The notes beneath the pieces are model-generated. The model was not told where the DNA came from. It searched no databases and saw only the letters and a list, made by a program, of their open reading frames with translations. The position numbers and the translations under genes are program-made. A stretch of DNA of 64,000 nucleotides from Flavobacterium aquiphilum (GTDB lineage Bacteria; Bacteroidota; Bacteroidia; Flavobacteriales; Flavobacteriaceae), in assembly GCF_027111335.1 (NCBI RefSeq), contig NZ_CP114288.1, forward strand, positions 3,038,001 through 3,102,000, given 5' to 3'. The number at the start of each line of letters is the position of its first letter. Position 1 is the first letter of the stretch. Positions 8,724-17,376 of this stretch are shown here, one piece after another.

Positions 8724-11700
8724 TTACTTCTTATAATATTTTCTATATTTAGGATACGTTACAGCTCCAATCAATGAAATTGTTCCCAATGAATAATATA
8801 TCCAACTCAAAGAATGTGCTTCACCACTAGCATACGAATGCAATCCTACCAAATGGAAATTCACCCCATAATAAGTAAACAAGATGGATACAAAACCAAA
8901 CATACTCATCAGGTTAAACGTCCATGTTCCTCTTAACGATGGTACGAATCGGGCATGTATTACAAAAGCATAAACCATAATACTGATTAATGCCCAGGTC
9001 TCCTTAGGATCCCATCCCCAGTAACGCCCCCAACTTTCATTGGCCCATTGCCCGCCAAGAAAGTTCCCGATGGTCAACATAATTAATCCGATTGTCAAAG
9101 CCATCTCGTTGATATACGTTATTTCTTTGATGTTCAAATCCATTTTATCCCTATTCTTTTCGTTGGTACAAAAGATTAAAACAAGTGACACAAAACCTAA
9201 TATCATTCCTAAAGCAAATGGACCATAACTAGCCACAATAACTGCTACGTGAATCATTAACCAATAGGAATTAAGAACGGGCTGTAAATTGGCGATTTCA
9301 GGATCAATCCAGTTTGCGTAGGCTGCTGTTAAAATCATTGCTGTTACAAAAGCTGCCGAAGCTACTGTTAATTTTGATTTGATATCAAACGCCAATCCAA
9401 AGAACATGGTCGCCCAAGCTACATAAACAATCGCTTCATAAGCATTACTCCAAGGCGCATGCCCCGAAATATACCAGCGGGCACATAATGTAATGGTATG
9501 CAACACAAAAAGAATAGCTATAAAAATGTGCATTGAATTAATCAGAACATTCAAAACTTTAGATTCTTTAAAAATTTTAATGATAGTAAAGATCAACATC
9601 AAGACTGCTGCCAATAAATATGCATAAGGTAATTTTTGGAGCAAATCATATTTATTATATGCAATTTCAAGATCAATTTTTTCCTCACTTGGTCTGACTT
9701 TGCTACCAAATTTCTTTTGAAAACCATCGATGCTTTCCAATAATTGATCAGCAGTTTTATAATTTTTCGATTCAATAGCGTGACTTAGTGTTCCAAAATA
9801 AAGCGGTAAAATACTTTTAGTATAAGTCGAATCCATCCCTTTCATACCAGCATGTTCCAGTTCCAAGTACGAAATCCATTTATTTCCCGGGTCATTAGGA
9901 ATTGGAAAAATTTTCAAAATACTTCCGCTCAAGGCCGATTCCATTAAGTTTACCTTCTTATCCGTTTCTACGAAATCTTTCTCAAACTGATTTGGATTTC
10001 CTGCTTTATATGCGTCATCCAAATAAGGCGATAATTTATAATTTCCTTTTTCGTCGAAAAAAGCAATAAACGGAGCAAATTTATCTTTTGGATCTATTCC
10101 GATAATCTTACGAATACTGTCGTTTCCGGGTTTAATATAAATCAACGGAATTTCAATCCACAATTGTGCGCTTTGGGTCATCGACAAAAACACTTGATCT
10201 GAATTCATTCCTTTATAAGTATCGGAATGACTCACTTTTCTTAATAATTCTGATGAAAAGGTGTTAATTGGTTTCATCCTTCCACCAGCATCCTGAATTA
10301 TCAATCGTCCAAACTTGGCGGCATGCTCCGGTGTAACCGTATAAGCCGTCAATACGGAATCCAATTGCGCTTGTGTAGGTTTTATCCTTACATGTCCTGT
10401 ATTTTCTTCGTGAGACTCCGCTCCCTTTTCAGTTGAATGATCGTGTTCGTGATTATGTTCTTGTGCAAAACCACTCAAACTAAATAACAGAACCAAAATC
10501 GTCAATAATTTTGCTTTCTTTTCTTTTACCACATCCAATTTTCTTTTCAAATCACCAAATCGAGAATGTTTTGTAAAAAGCAGCGCTATCATACTAAAAA
10601 ACAATAAATAATATCCTAAATAAGTAATATTCGTTCCCCAAAAATCGTGATTTACAGACAATACCGTTCCTTTTTCGTCCGGATCAAATGAAGATTGGAA
10701 AAAACGATAACCTTCGTGATCCAACACGTGATTCATATAAATGCGGGTATCGAAAGGTTTTACAGAATCCTGAACCGTCACCTGACTTTCGAATGAAGAA
10801 TAACTCTTTTCTGTTCCAGGATATTTTTGAGCAATAAAATCATTCAATCTAATCTTGAAAGGTAAAATATAAGCTTTGCTTCCGTAGAAGAAAGTATATT
10901 CATGCTCCCCTATTTTAACCGTTTTAGAATCCCCAACTTTTCCTTTGGAACCAATTAAAGTTACAACTTCTTCTTTTCCATTCGCTGAAAGCATAACAGT
11001 TAAAGCATCTTCATGATTCTTTTCCTTAAAATTGTTACTGCTTTCATAATCGATTACTCCCTTAACGGCTGGTTCCGGGAAAACAAAACGAATATCTCCA
11101 ATACTATATAAAGAACGCATCATCAAAGGCTGAACAATGTCTTTCTCCACTTTTCCTTGAAGTTTATCAGCCATTCTCATAAAATTCCCTTCAAAAGGCA
11201 TTTGAACAGTGTAACTACTTCCGGTCGTATTGATATTAATTGCGCCCTCAGTAAATTTATTCAAAGCAAAAAGAACATTGTGAATGTTTTGAACTTCTCC
11301 CGATTTCAGGAAATGTTCTTCACGACCACCAGCACCAGCCTCGACCAATTTAAAATACAAACTTCCCTTTGGATCTGGTTTTACATATTCTTTGGCCCCC
11401 ATAATAAAATTTTTATAGTGCACTTCAAATGGGGTTCCTGCAAAATCGCCTGTCATTTTAAAATCATTATCCGTAACCGGAGACAGCAACAGCTGTTTTT
11501 CAAAAACTCTGCGTCTCATTTCTCCTTTATATTCGCCGTCAACAAAAAGTGTTAGGAATGTTTTATCTGAATAAAATTGATTTTCGGTTGCGCCTTCGCG
11601 AATGGGCATCATTCCCTCAAAACTGATATATCGGGTAATAAAAGCTCCGGCGATGATAAAAATGAAAGACAAATGAAGTACCAAAGTCACCCATTTTTCT

Positions 11701-11921
11701 TTTTTGAACAACTGATAGCGCTTGATATTTCCAATGAAATTAATCACAAAAACACCCATTATAGCCTCAAACCACCAAGTATTGTACACTAAAATCCTAG
11801 CTGTATCAGTATTGTATTTACTTTCGATAAAAGTCCCTGTTCCCATTGCTATTGCAAAAGTCAGGAATAATATTGCCATTAATCGGGTAGAAAATAGGAC
11901 AGAGAATATTTTTTTATCCAT
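8724..11921 (-). CDS. ccsBA: Fused ResB-CcsA cytochrome c biogenesis protein
   Basis: A 1065-residue membrane protein joining the two halves of the System II cytochrome c maturation machine, which exports heme and attaches it to apocytochrome CXXCH sites on the outer face of the membrane. The N-terminal 450 residues are ResB-like, with membrane segments near residues 10-30, 50-70 and 80-100 and a large periplasmic domain. A His-rich linker (HNHEHDHSTEK, about residue 490) precedes a second soluble segment, then the multi-span CcsA part with the WWD heme-handling motif (WGRYWGWDPKETW, about residue 965) and conserved His residues. Such fusions are normal in Bacteroidota and Epsilonproteobacteria. 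Confidence 0.95.
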   Translation of the reverse strand: MDKKIFSVLFSTRLMAILFLTFAIAMGTGTFIESKYNTDTARILVYNTWWFEAIMGVFVINFIGNIKRYQLFKKEKWVTLVLHLSFIFIIAGAFITRYISFEGMMPIREGATENQFYSDKTFLTLFVDGEYKGEMRRRVFEKQLLLSPVTDNDFKMTGDFAGTPFEVHYKNFIMGAKEYVKPDPKGSLYFKLVEAGAGGREEHFLKSGEVQNIHNVLFALNKFTEGAININTTGSSYTVQMPFEGNFMRMADKLQGKVEKDIVQPLMMRSLYSIGDIRFVFPEPAVKGVIDYESSNNFKEKNHEDALTVMLSANGKEEVVTLIGSKGKVGDSKTVKIGEHEYTFFYGSKAYILPFKIRLNDFIAQKYPGTEKSYSSFESQVTVQDSVKPFDTRIYMNHVLDHEGYRFFQSSFDPDEKGTVLSVNHDFWGTNITYLGYYLLFFSMIALLFTKHSRFGDLKRKLDVVKEKKAKLLTILVLLFSLSGFAQEHNHEHDHSTEKGAESHEENTGHVRIKPTQAQLDSVLTAYTVTPEHAAKFGRLIIQDAGGRMKPINTFSSELLRKVSHSDTYKGMNSDQVFLSMTQSAQLWIEIPLIYIKPGNDSIRKIIGIDPKDKFAPFIAFFDEKGNYKLSPYLDDAYKAGNPNQFEKDFVETDKKVNLMESALSGSILKIFPIPNDPGNKWISYLELEHAGMKGMDSTYTKSILPLYFGTLSHAIESKNYKTADQLLESIDGFQKKFGSKVRPSEEKIDLEIAYNKYDLLQKLPYAYLLAAVLMLIFTIIKIFKESKVLNVLINSMHIFIAILFVLHTITLCARWYISGHAPWSNAYEAIVYVAWATMFFGLAFDIKSKLTVASAAFVTAMILTAAYANWIDPEIANLQPVLNSYWLMIHVAVIVASYGPFALGMILGFVSLVLIFCTNEKNRDKMDLNIKEITYINEMALTIGLIMLTIGNFLGGQWANESWGRYWGWDPKETWALISIMVYAFVIHARFVPSLRGTWTFNLMSMFGFVSILFTYYGVNFHLVGLHSYASGEAHSLSWIYYSLGTISLIGAVTYPKYRKYYKK

Positions 11922-12108
11922 TTAGAAGTAGATTTCGTTTTAATAAAGTGTCGCAAAAGTACTCAAAATTGTCCAGTTGTTTTAGGACATAATTGTTAAT
12001 TTAATCCAAAATTAAGGAAGCTTTTTTAAACAAAAAAACAATAAATGATGCCTATCTCTGTTGTATCATGGATAAAAATTTTGAAACGAACTCTTCACTT
12101 TTTTTTGT

Positions 12109-12116
12109 TAATTTTG
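12109..12116 (+). promoter_or_regulatory. Possible -7 box directly before the DUF2520 gene
   Basis: TAATTTTG matches TAnnTTTG and ends 4 bp before the start codon at 12121. If real, transcription would begin at or next to the ATG, giving a leaderless or nearly leaderless mRNA. No good -33 TTG is seen at the right distance, so this is tentative. Confidence 0.35.
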
Positions 12117-12120
12117 CAAA

Positions 12121-12882
12121 ATGATTAAAATAACGATTATTGGTTCTGGAAATGTTGCACAACACCTGATTGACGCTTTCGCAAAAAGCGATGCGGTGGA
12201 AATCATCCAAGTTTTTTCAAGAACTCAAAAACACATCACCGACAATCTCGATCCCCAAAAAATCATCACTGATTGGAATGCATTGGCAGAAGCCGATTTG
12301 TATATCATATCCGTTTCCGATGACGCCATTGCTAGTGTTTCTTCTCAATTGCCTTTTAAGAATCAATTGGTTGTTCACACCTCCGGAAGCGCTCCCCTAT
12401 CTTTACTTGATGACAAAAACCGAAAAGGTGTTTTTTATCCTTTGCAAACATTCACTAAAGGCAAATCAATAGATTTCAAAACGATTCCTCTATGCCTAGA
12501 GACGCAGTTTGAAAGTGACTATAAACTATTAGAAAAAGTGGCGTATTCCATTTCTGAAAATGTACAATCAATAGATTCGCATCAAAGAAAAGCACTTCAT
12601 GTCGCGGCTGTTTTTGTTAACAATTTCACTAATTACCTGTATCAATTAGGAAACGAAATTTGTCAAGAAAACCATGTTTCCTTCGATATATTAAAACCTT
12701 TGATTCTTGAAACTGCCGAAAAATTATTGACACTTTCACCAAAAGATGCGCAAACCGGTCCAGCCAAGCGCAATGATCTTTCCACGATCAAGGCACATGA
12801 ATCATTTTTATCCAATGAAAATCAATCTACGATTTATAAAATATTAACCCAATCTATACAAAATCATGGCAAAAAGCTATAA
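12121..12882 (+). CDS. Rossmann-fold and DUF2520 domain protein
   Basis: A 253-residue protein with an N-terminal nucleotide-binding fold (ITIIGSGNVAQHL, residues 4-16, GxGxxA/G type) like F420/NADP-dependent oxidoreductases and ProC, then the helical DUF2520 domain from about residue 125 (HQRKALHVAAVFVNNFTNYLY). The family is predicted to be a dehydrogenase, but no reaction is known. The gene starts a plus-strand run of five genes and overlaps the KdsC-like gene by 17 bp, which suggests translational coupling. Confidence 0.85.
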   Translation: MIKITIIGSGNVAQHLIDAFAKSDAVEIIQVFSRTQKHITDNLDPQKIITDWNALAEADLYIISVSDDAIASVSSQLPFKNQLVVHTSGSAPLSLLDDKNRKGVFYPLQTFTKGKSIDFKTIPLCLETQFESDYKLLEKVAYSISENVQSIDSHQRKALHVAAVFVNNFTNYLYQLGNEICQENHVSFDILKPLILETAEKLLTLSPKDAQTGPAKRNDLSTIKAHESFLSNENQSTIYKILTQSIQNHGKKL

Positions 12883-13393
12883 AGAAATAATGAATGATAT
12901 TACTACGTTTATTTTTGACGTAGATGGTGTGCTTACTGACGGTTCTGTTTTTGTTACCAATGAAGGAGAAATGCTTCGTACAATGAACATCAAAGATGGC
13001 TATGCAATGAAAGCCGCTGTTGACAGCGGTTACAATGTATGCATCATTTCTGGAGGAAGTAACGAAGGGGTACGTGTAAGACTCCGTAATTTAGGAATTA
13101 CCGACATTCATTTGGGCACTCCGGACAAAGTTAAAACTTTCAAAGAATACACTGATGTTAACAATATCAAACCAGAACAGGTATTGTATATGGGTGACGA
13201 TATCCCGGATTATTATGTTATGCAATTAGTTGGATTACCAACCAGCCCACAAGATGCAAGCCCTGAAATCAAAGGAATTTCAACCTACATTTCTCATAAA
13301 AACGGTGGCAAAGGAGCTGTTCGCGATGTAATTGAGCAAGTAATGAAAGTACAAGGAAAATGGATGGAATCATTTGACGGAAAACTTGATTAA
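12866..13393 (+). CDS. KdsC-like HAD phosphatase
   Basis: A 175-residue C0-type HAD hydrolase without a cap, of the 3-deoxy-D-manno-octulosonate 8-phosphate phosphatase family, which makes free Kdo for lipopolysaccharide. Catalytic Asp18 and Asp20 are in FIFDVDGVLTDGS, motif II/III are in IISGGSNEGV and K132-region residues, and the metal-binding GDDIPD is near residue 110. The GGKGAVRDVIEQVM tail is typical of KdsC. The annotation as Kdo8P phosphatase is likely, but other sugar-acid phosphates are possible. Confidence 0.85.
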   Translation: MAKSYKEIMNDITTFIFDVDGVLTDGSVFVTNEGEMLRTMNIKDGYAMKAAVDSGYNVCIISGGSNEGVRVRLRNLGITDIHLGTPDKVKTFKEYTDVNNIKPEQVLYMGDDIPDYYVMQLVGLPTSPQDASPEIKGISTYISHKNGGKGAVRDVIEQVMKVQGKWMESFDGKLD

Positions 13394-13459
13394 GGATTTT
13401 TAAAATTTAGATTTTAATCCTCAACCACAAACAAACTATAAATCGGTCGTAAACCTACA

Positions 13460-14386
13460 ATGAAATACCTTAAACTGATACGTTACCAAAATCTGTTGAT
13501 GATTGCGCTCATGCAATTGCTATTCAGATATGGTTTTTTGAATTATCAAAATATTCCTTTGGCACTAAATGATTGGCAATACTTTATATTGGTATTTGCA
13601 ACGGTAATGATTGCCGCTGGTGGTTACATTATCAATAACATTTTTGATCAGGCAACCGACAATATTAACAAACCCTATCAGGTTGTTGTAGGCAAAAATA
13701 TCTCCGAAACTAATGCATACAACTGGTATTTTGCTTGTACAGTTTTAGGAGTTGGTGCCGGATTCTATTTATCAAACGTAATTGAAAGGCCAGGTTTTGC
13801 AGCGATATTTATAATTATATCGGCGACCTTATATCTTTATGCTACAAGCTTAAAGCAAATGTTACTTATAGGAAATTTTGTAGTAGCATCATTATTGGCT
13901 TTCAGTGTTCTTATTATTGGCGTTTTTGATCTTTTGCCTGCTATTAATCCCGGAAACAAAGTCGTTATGGCCGAATTATTCTCAATTCTGTTGGATTACG
14001 CCTTATTCGCTTTTGTAATTAATTTTATTAGAGAAATAGTTAAAGATTTAGAAGATGTAAATGGAGATTACAATCAAGGAATGAACACATTACCAATTTT
14101 ATTTGGAATCAAAAGAACATCAAAATTAATATTCATTTTGAGTTTAATTCCGTTGGTTATGGTAATTTTTTACATCAAAAAATATTTTTTTGAATTTGAT
14201 TTGTACATCGCAACTTTATATGCATTAATCTCTATTGTAGCTCCTTTGATTTACTTTGCGGTAAAAATGGCGGAAGCCAAAAACAGCAAAGATTTCAAAC
14301 ATTTGAGTACTGTTTTGAAGCTGGTTATCCTTTTCGGATTGTTCTCAATCACTGTTGTTACTTATAATATTCTCCACCATGCTTAA
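13460..14386 (+). CDS. UbiA family prenyltransferase (geranylgeranylglycerol-phosphate geranylgeranyltransferase-like)
   Basis: A 308-residue integral membrane prenyltransferase with about nine membrane segments. The first Asp-rich site is NNIFDQATDNINKP (Asp63 and Asp67), the second is REIVKDLEDVNGD near residue 195; both bind the Mg-diphosphate of the polyprenyl donor. Flavobacterial members of this subgroup are commonly named after the archaeal-type geranylgeranylglycerol-phosphate enzyme, but a role in quinone or another lipid has not been ruled out. It follows the KdsC-like gene by 66 bp and overlaps maf by 8 bp. Confidence 0.85.
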   Translation: MKYLKLIRYQNLLMIALMQLLFRYGFLNYQNIPLALNDWQYFILVFATVMIAAGGYIINNIFDQATDNINKPYQVVVGKNISETNAYNWYFACTVLGVGAGFYLSNVIERPGFAAIFIIISATLYLYATSLKQMLLIGNFVVASLLAFSVLIIGVFDLLPAINPGNKVVMAELFSILLDYALFAFVINFIREIVKDLEDVNGDYNQGMNTLPILFGIKRTSKLIFILSLIPLVMVIFYIKKYFFEFDLYIATLYALISIVAPLIYFAVKMAEAKNSKDFKHLSTVLKLVILFGLFSITVVTYNILHHA

Positions 14387-14960
14387 GGAAAAACTAAAAA
14401 AATACAAGCTGATATTAGCATCGGGTTCCCCTAGAAGACAACAATTCTTCAAAGATTTGGACTTGGATTTTGAAATTCGCTTAAAAGAAATTGAAGAACT
14501 TTTTCCACCAGAATTAAAGGCTGAGGAAATCACTAATTACCTCGCACAATTAAAAGCAGATGCCTTTGAGGGAGAATTACAAGAAAATGAAATTTTAATC
14601 ACTAGCGACACTATAGTTTGGCACAAAAATTGTGCTTTAGGTAAACCTAAGGATCATCAAGATGCATTTGAAATTTTAAAATCATTGTCAAATTCCACGC
14701 ATGAAGTCATCACTTCAGTATGTTTTAAGACAACTTTAACATCAAATTTAATCTGTGAAACAACAAAAGTGACGTTTAATACGTTAAGTGATCAAGCAAT
14801 TCTTTATTATTTGGAAAAATACAAACCTTATGATAAAGCTGGAGCTTACGGAATCCAGGAATGGATTGGCTTTATAGGAGTATCAAAAATTGAGGGGTCC
14901 TACGCCAATGTCATGGGAATGCCGACAGACAAAGTGTATAACTATTTTAAAAATTTATAA
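14379..14960 (+). CDS. maf: Maf family nucleotide pyrophosphatase
   Basis: A 193-residue Maf/YhdE-type pyrophosphatase, which hydrolyses dTTP, UTP or modified nucleotides and slows septum formation when overproduced. SGSPRRQQFF near residue 15 is the phosphate loop, and ITSDTIVW, GKPKDHQDA, and the YDKAGAYGIQEWIG stretch are the conserved active-site parts. I chose the ATG at 14379, which overlaps the UbiA stop, over a TTG eight codons upstream. It is translationally coupled to UbiA and 7 bp from the MscS gene. Confidence 0.9.
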   Translation: MLKEKLKKYKLILASGSPRRQQFFKDLDLDFEIRLKEIEELFPPELKAEEITNYLAQLKADAFEGELQENEILITSDTIVWHKNCALGKPKDHQDAFEILKSLSNSTHEVITSVCFKTTLTSNLICETTKVTFNTLSDQAILYYLEKYKPYDKAGAYGIQEWIGFIGVSKIEGSYANVMGMPTDKVYNYFKNL

Positions 14961-14967
14961 ATAAAAA

Positions 14968-15501
14968 ATGGAGTTTTTGGAATACTACCTTAAACAGGAA
15001 ATCAGTACTATAATATTATTACTTATTGTTGTTTTGTCCAGGAGAGTAGTTTCAAAATTAGTAAAACGATATGCAACCGCCAGCCAGATTATCGAAAAGA
15101 GAACTAATTTGGTCATAAAATATATCAATATCCTGATTACTATTTTGGCTTCTATAACCTTAATATTAATTTGGGGAGTACAACCGGATGATATTTTCTT
15201 TACGATTTCGTCTGTTGCGACGGTAATTGGAGTAGCGATGTTTGCACAATGGTCAATCTTAAGTAACATTACCTCTGGCATCATTTTGTTTTTTTCTTTT
15301 CCATTTAAAATAGGGGACTTCATATATATTCACGACAAAGACTTTCCCGAAGAAGGTGAAATCGTTGATATTGGCGCATTTCACGTTACATTAAAATCCC
15401 ATTCGGGAGAAATGGTCATCTATCCTAATAATTTGTTTTTCCAAAAAGGAATTTCAATTATAAAAAGACCAACAAACAATAATAATGAATTTACCGATTA
15501 A
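14968..15501 (+). CDS. Small MscS-type mechanosensitive channel protein
   Basis: A 177-residue protein with two or three membrane helices (residues 12-27, 48-70, 80-110) and the MscS pore and beta-domain core: VATVIGVAMFAQWSILSNI is the pore-lining helix and FPFKIGDFIYI begins the Sm-like domain. It lacks the large C-terminal alpha/beta domain of full MscS, so it is a minimal version. Members relieve turgor under osmotic down-shock. It ends the five-gene run. Confidence 0.85.
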   Translation: MEFLEYYLKQEISTIILLLIVVLSRRVVSKLVKRYATASQIIEKRTNLVIKYINILITILASITLILIWGVQPDDIFFTISSVATVIGVAMFAQWSILSNITSGIILFFSFPFKIGDFIYIHDKDFPEEGEIVDIGAFHVTLKSHSGEMVIYPNNLFFQKGISIIKRPTNNNNEFTD

Positions 15502-15553
15502 AGGTTATTTGTTATTTCTTCAAAAATTAAACCCAACTCTAAATTAAATACTT

Positions 15554-16066
15554 ATGAAAACTAGCAGATTAATTATTTCAGGACTTCTTTTACTGACGGC
15601 GAGCTTAACGCAGGCTCAAGTTGCCGTTGACGTAAACATTGGAACACCAAACGTAAATGTACATATAGGTACACCACCTGTTTGGGGTCCAGTTGGATAT
15701 GATAATGTAGATTACTATTACTTACCGGATATCCAAATGTATTATGACATTAGAGCGTCTCAATATATTTATTTCGGTGATGGTAGATGGATTCGTTCCA
15801 GATATTTACCTGCCTATTGTAGAGATTACGACTTGTATCACGGATACAAAGTAGTTTTGACTGATTACCATGGTCGTACACCTTATGCATACTATGAGAC
15901 CCATAGAGTGAAATACTATAAAGGGTATAAAGGAAAACCTCAAAAAATGAGAGGTCCATACCAAGTACGTTATGAAGATCATGACGATCACGATTATGAT
16001 CACGGTCATCACGATAACGGCAATCACGGAGGAAAAGGAAATAATGGAAAAGGTCATAAACATTAA
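15554..16066 (+). CDS. Secreted Tyr/His-rich hypothetical protein
   Basis: A 170-residue protein with a clear signal peptide (residues 1-21, cleavage after TQAQ). The mature part begins with a short repeat (VDVNIGTPNVNVHIGTPPVW), has a Tyr-rich middle with DVDYYYLPDIQMYYD-like pattern, and ends in a His/Asp/Gly-rich tail (from about residue 140) that could bind metal ions. Similar small envelope proteins are common in Bacteroidota; the function is unknown. Confidence 0.75.
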   Translation: MKTSRLIISGLLLLTASLTQAQVAVDVNIGTPNVNVHIGTPPVWGPVGYDNVDYYYLPDIQMYYDIRASQYIYFGDGRWIRSRYLPAYCRDYDLYHGYKVVLTDYHGRTPYAYYETHRVKYYKGYKGKPQKMRGPYQVRYEDHDDHDYDHGHHDNGNHGGKGNNGKGHKH

Positions 16067-16089
16067 TCTCTTCCATTTACTTTAAATAA

Positions 16090-16124
16090 AAAGAAAGAGC
16101 ACTTCAAAAGAGTGCTCTTTCTTT
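16090..16124. terminator. Two-way terminator
   Basis: A 14-bp perfect stem (AAAGAAAGAGCACT / AGTGCTCTTTCTTT) with a 7-nt loop and flanking A and T runs lies between two convergent genes and can end both. Confidence 0.85.
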
Positions 16125-16130
16125 TTTTAA

Positions 16131-17090
16131 TTAATCTTTTAGATATAAATCCAGCCAATTAAATATAGTTTCAAAAACTAAATCTCGTGTCGGCTTTCTG
16201 GATAAGACCAAATCATGCATAGCGTGATCAAAACCAATAACATCTTTTTGAGGAGATTCAATATGTTTCGCTTTTTCAACAATATCAGTTACATTCAAAA
16301 TAGCGTCTCCTTCAAACATTTCATCACTCCATTCCTTTGGATACACTGATTTATTTGCGTGCAAAACCAATATTGGCTTATCGAGCGAAATTCCATTGGT
16401 AACTCTCAAATGCCCTTCGTGGATAGCATTTATCCAACCTGCATTGATTGCCGTTGCAACGTGTGGCTTCCATTTCAAATTAAAATCCCATTCCCCGAAA
16501 TCATCTTTATGAAGACTTTTCCCGTAAAATTTTGAAAAACCGACAGGTAAATTAATATTTGGAACCATTTTTCCAAAAATAGAAAGCAAAGGAATTCCAG
16601 CTTTCTTTTCTATGGATGGAACATTAAAATCATAAAAAGGACTATTGCAAATTAAAACATCAAACAGCTCTTTTCCTTTTCGATCTTCAGCATACAGCGT
16701 AATAATTAACCCTCCGGTTGAATGACCGTACAAAACCGTTTTTTGACACCCTTCCTCTCTAATTATTGCTAATGCGCGATCAATATCTTCATAATATTCC
16801 TGTAAATTCCGAACATTATTTGCTAAATGATTGGGTAAAATAGACCTGCCATATTTTCTTAAATCAAGAGCATAAAAATGGTAGCCTTTCTTCAAAAATT
16901 CTTCGGCAATAATTTGTTGGTAAAAGTAATCATTGAATCCATGAATACATAAAATTGCTTTTGTAGAAGCAACTGAATTTCTTTTTCGAATTAAAGTTGC
17001 CGTCACTTTTCCTTCATAATCATCGTTCTGAAGCATTGTCATTTGCTCAAAACCATTTTTCAAGACATCTTCTTTGTATTGCATATTCAT
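16131..17090 (-). CDS. Alpha/beta hydrolase, serine hydrolase type
   Basis: A 319-residue cytoplasmic alpha/beta hydrolase of the monoacylglycerol-lipase-like (Hydrolase_4) group. The oxyanion His-Gly is in LCIHGFND (residues 48-55), the nucleophile Ser124 is in GHSTGG, and the acid and His of the triad are expected near DKPILVLHANKS and in GFDHAMHDL (His at about 290). The substrate is not known; lysophospholipid or acylglycerol esters are the usual guess. It is a single gene, convergent with the preceding secreted protein. Confidence 0.85.
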   Translation of the reverse strand: MNMQYKEDVLKNGFEQMTMLQNDDYEGKVTATLIRKRNSVASTKAILCIHGFNDYFYQQIIAEEFLKKGYHFYALDLRKYGRSILPNHLANNVRNLQEYYEDIDRALAIIREEGCQKTVLYGHSTGGLIITLYAEDRKGKELFDVLICNSPFYDFNVPSIEKKAGIPLLSIFGKMVPNINLPVGFSKFYGKSLHKDDFGEWDFNLKWKPHVATAINAGWINAIHEGHLRVTNGISLDKPILVLHANKSVYPKEWSDEMFEGDAILNVTDIVEKAKHIESPQKDVIGFDHAMHDLVLSRKPTRDLVFETIFNWLDLYLKD

Positions 17091-17376
17091 GTTGGTTAGG
17101 TTAGTTTATAAGCGCAGTAAGTTTTAAAATAGACACGAATATACTTTTCGGGCTTTCTCAAATTTAGCATTCTAATTTTAAATAACAGCATTTAGAATAT
17201 TAATATTTTATGGCACATTAATTGATCATAACGGCATTCTTTTTTCCAAAATAAAATCAAAATCTCAAACATTAACATAACTTTTGGAATTACATCTAAA
17301 TATTCCCTTTATTAAATTAGTATTTTTGAAGTTGAACTAATTCGTACGCCTTTTTTTAGAAATAAAACCATATTAT

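Noticed and set aside
11157..11555. 132-codon plus-strand frame inside ccsBA
   Set aside because: It is antisense to a long, well-supported gene and has no family features or start signals.
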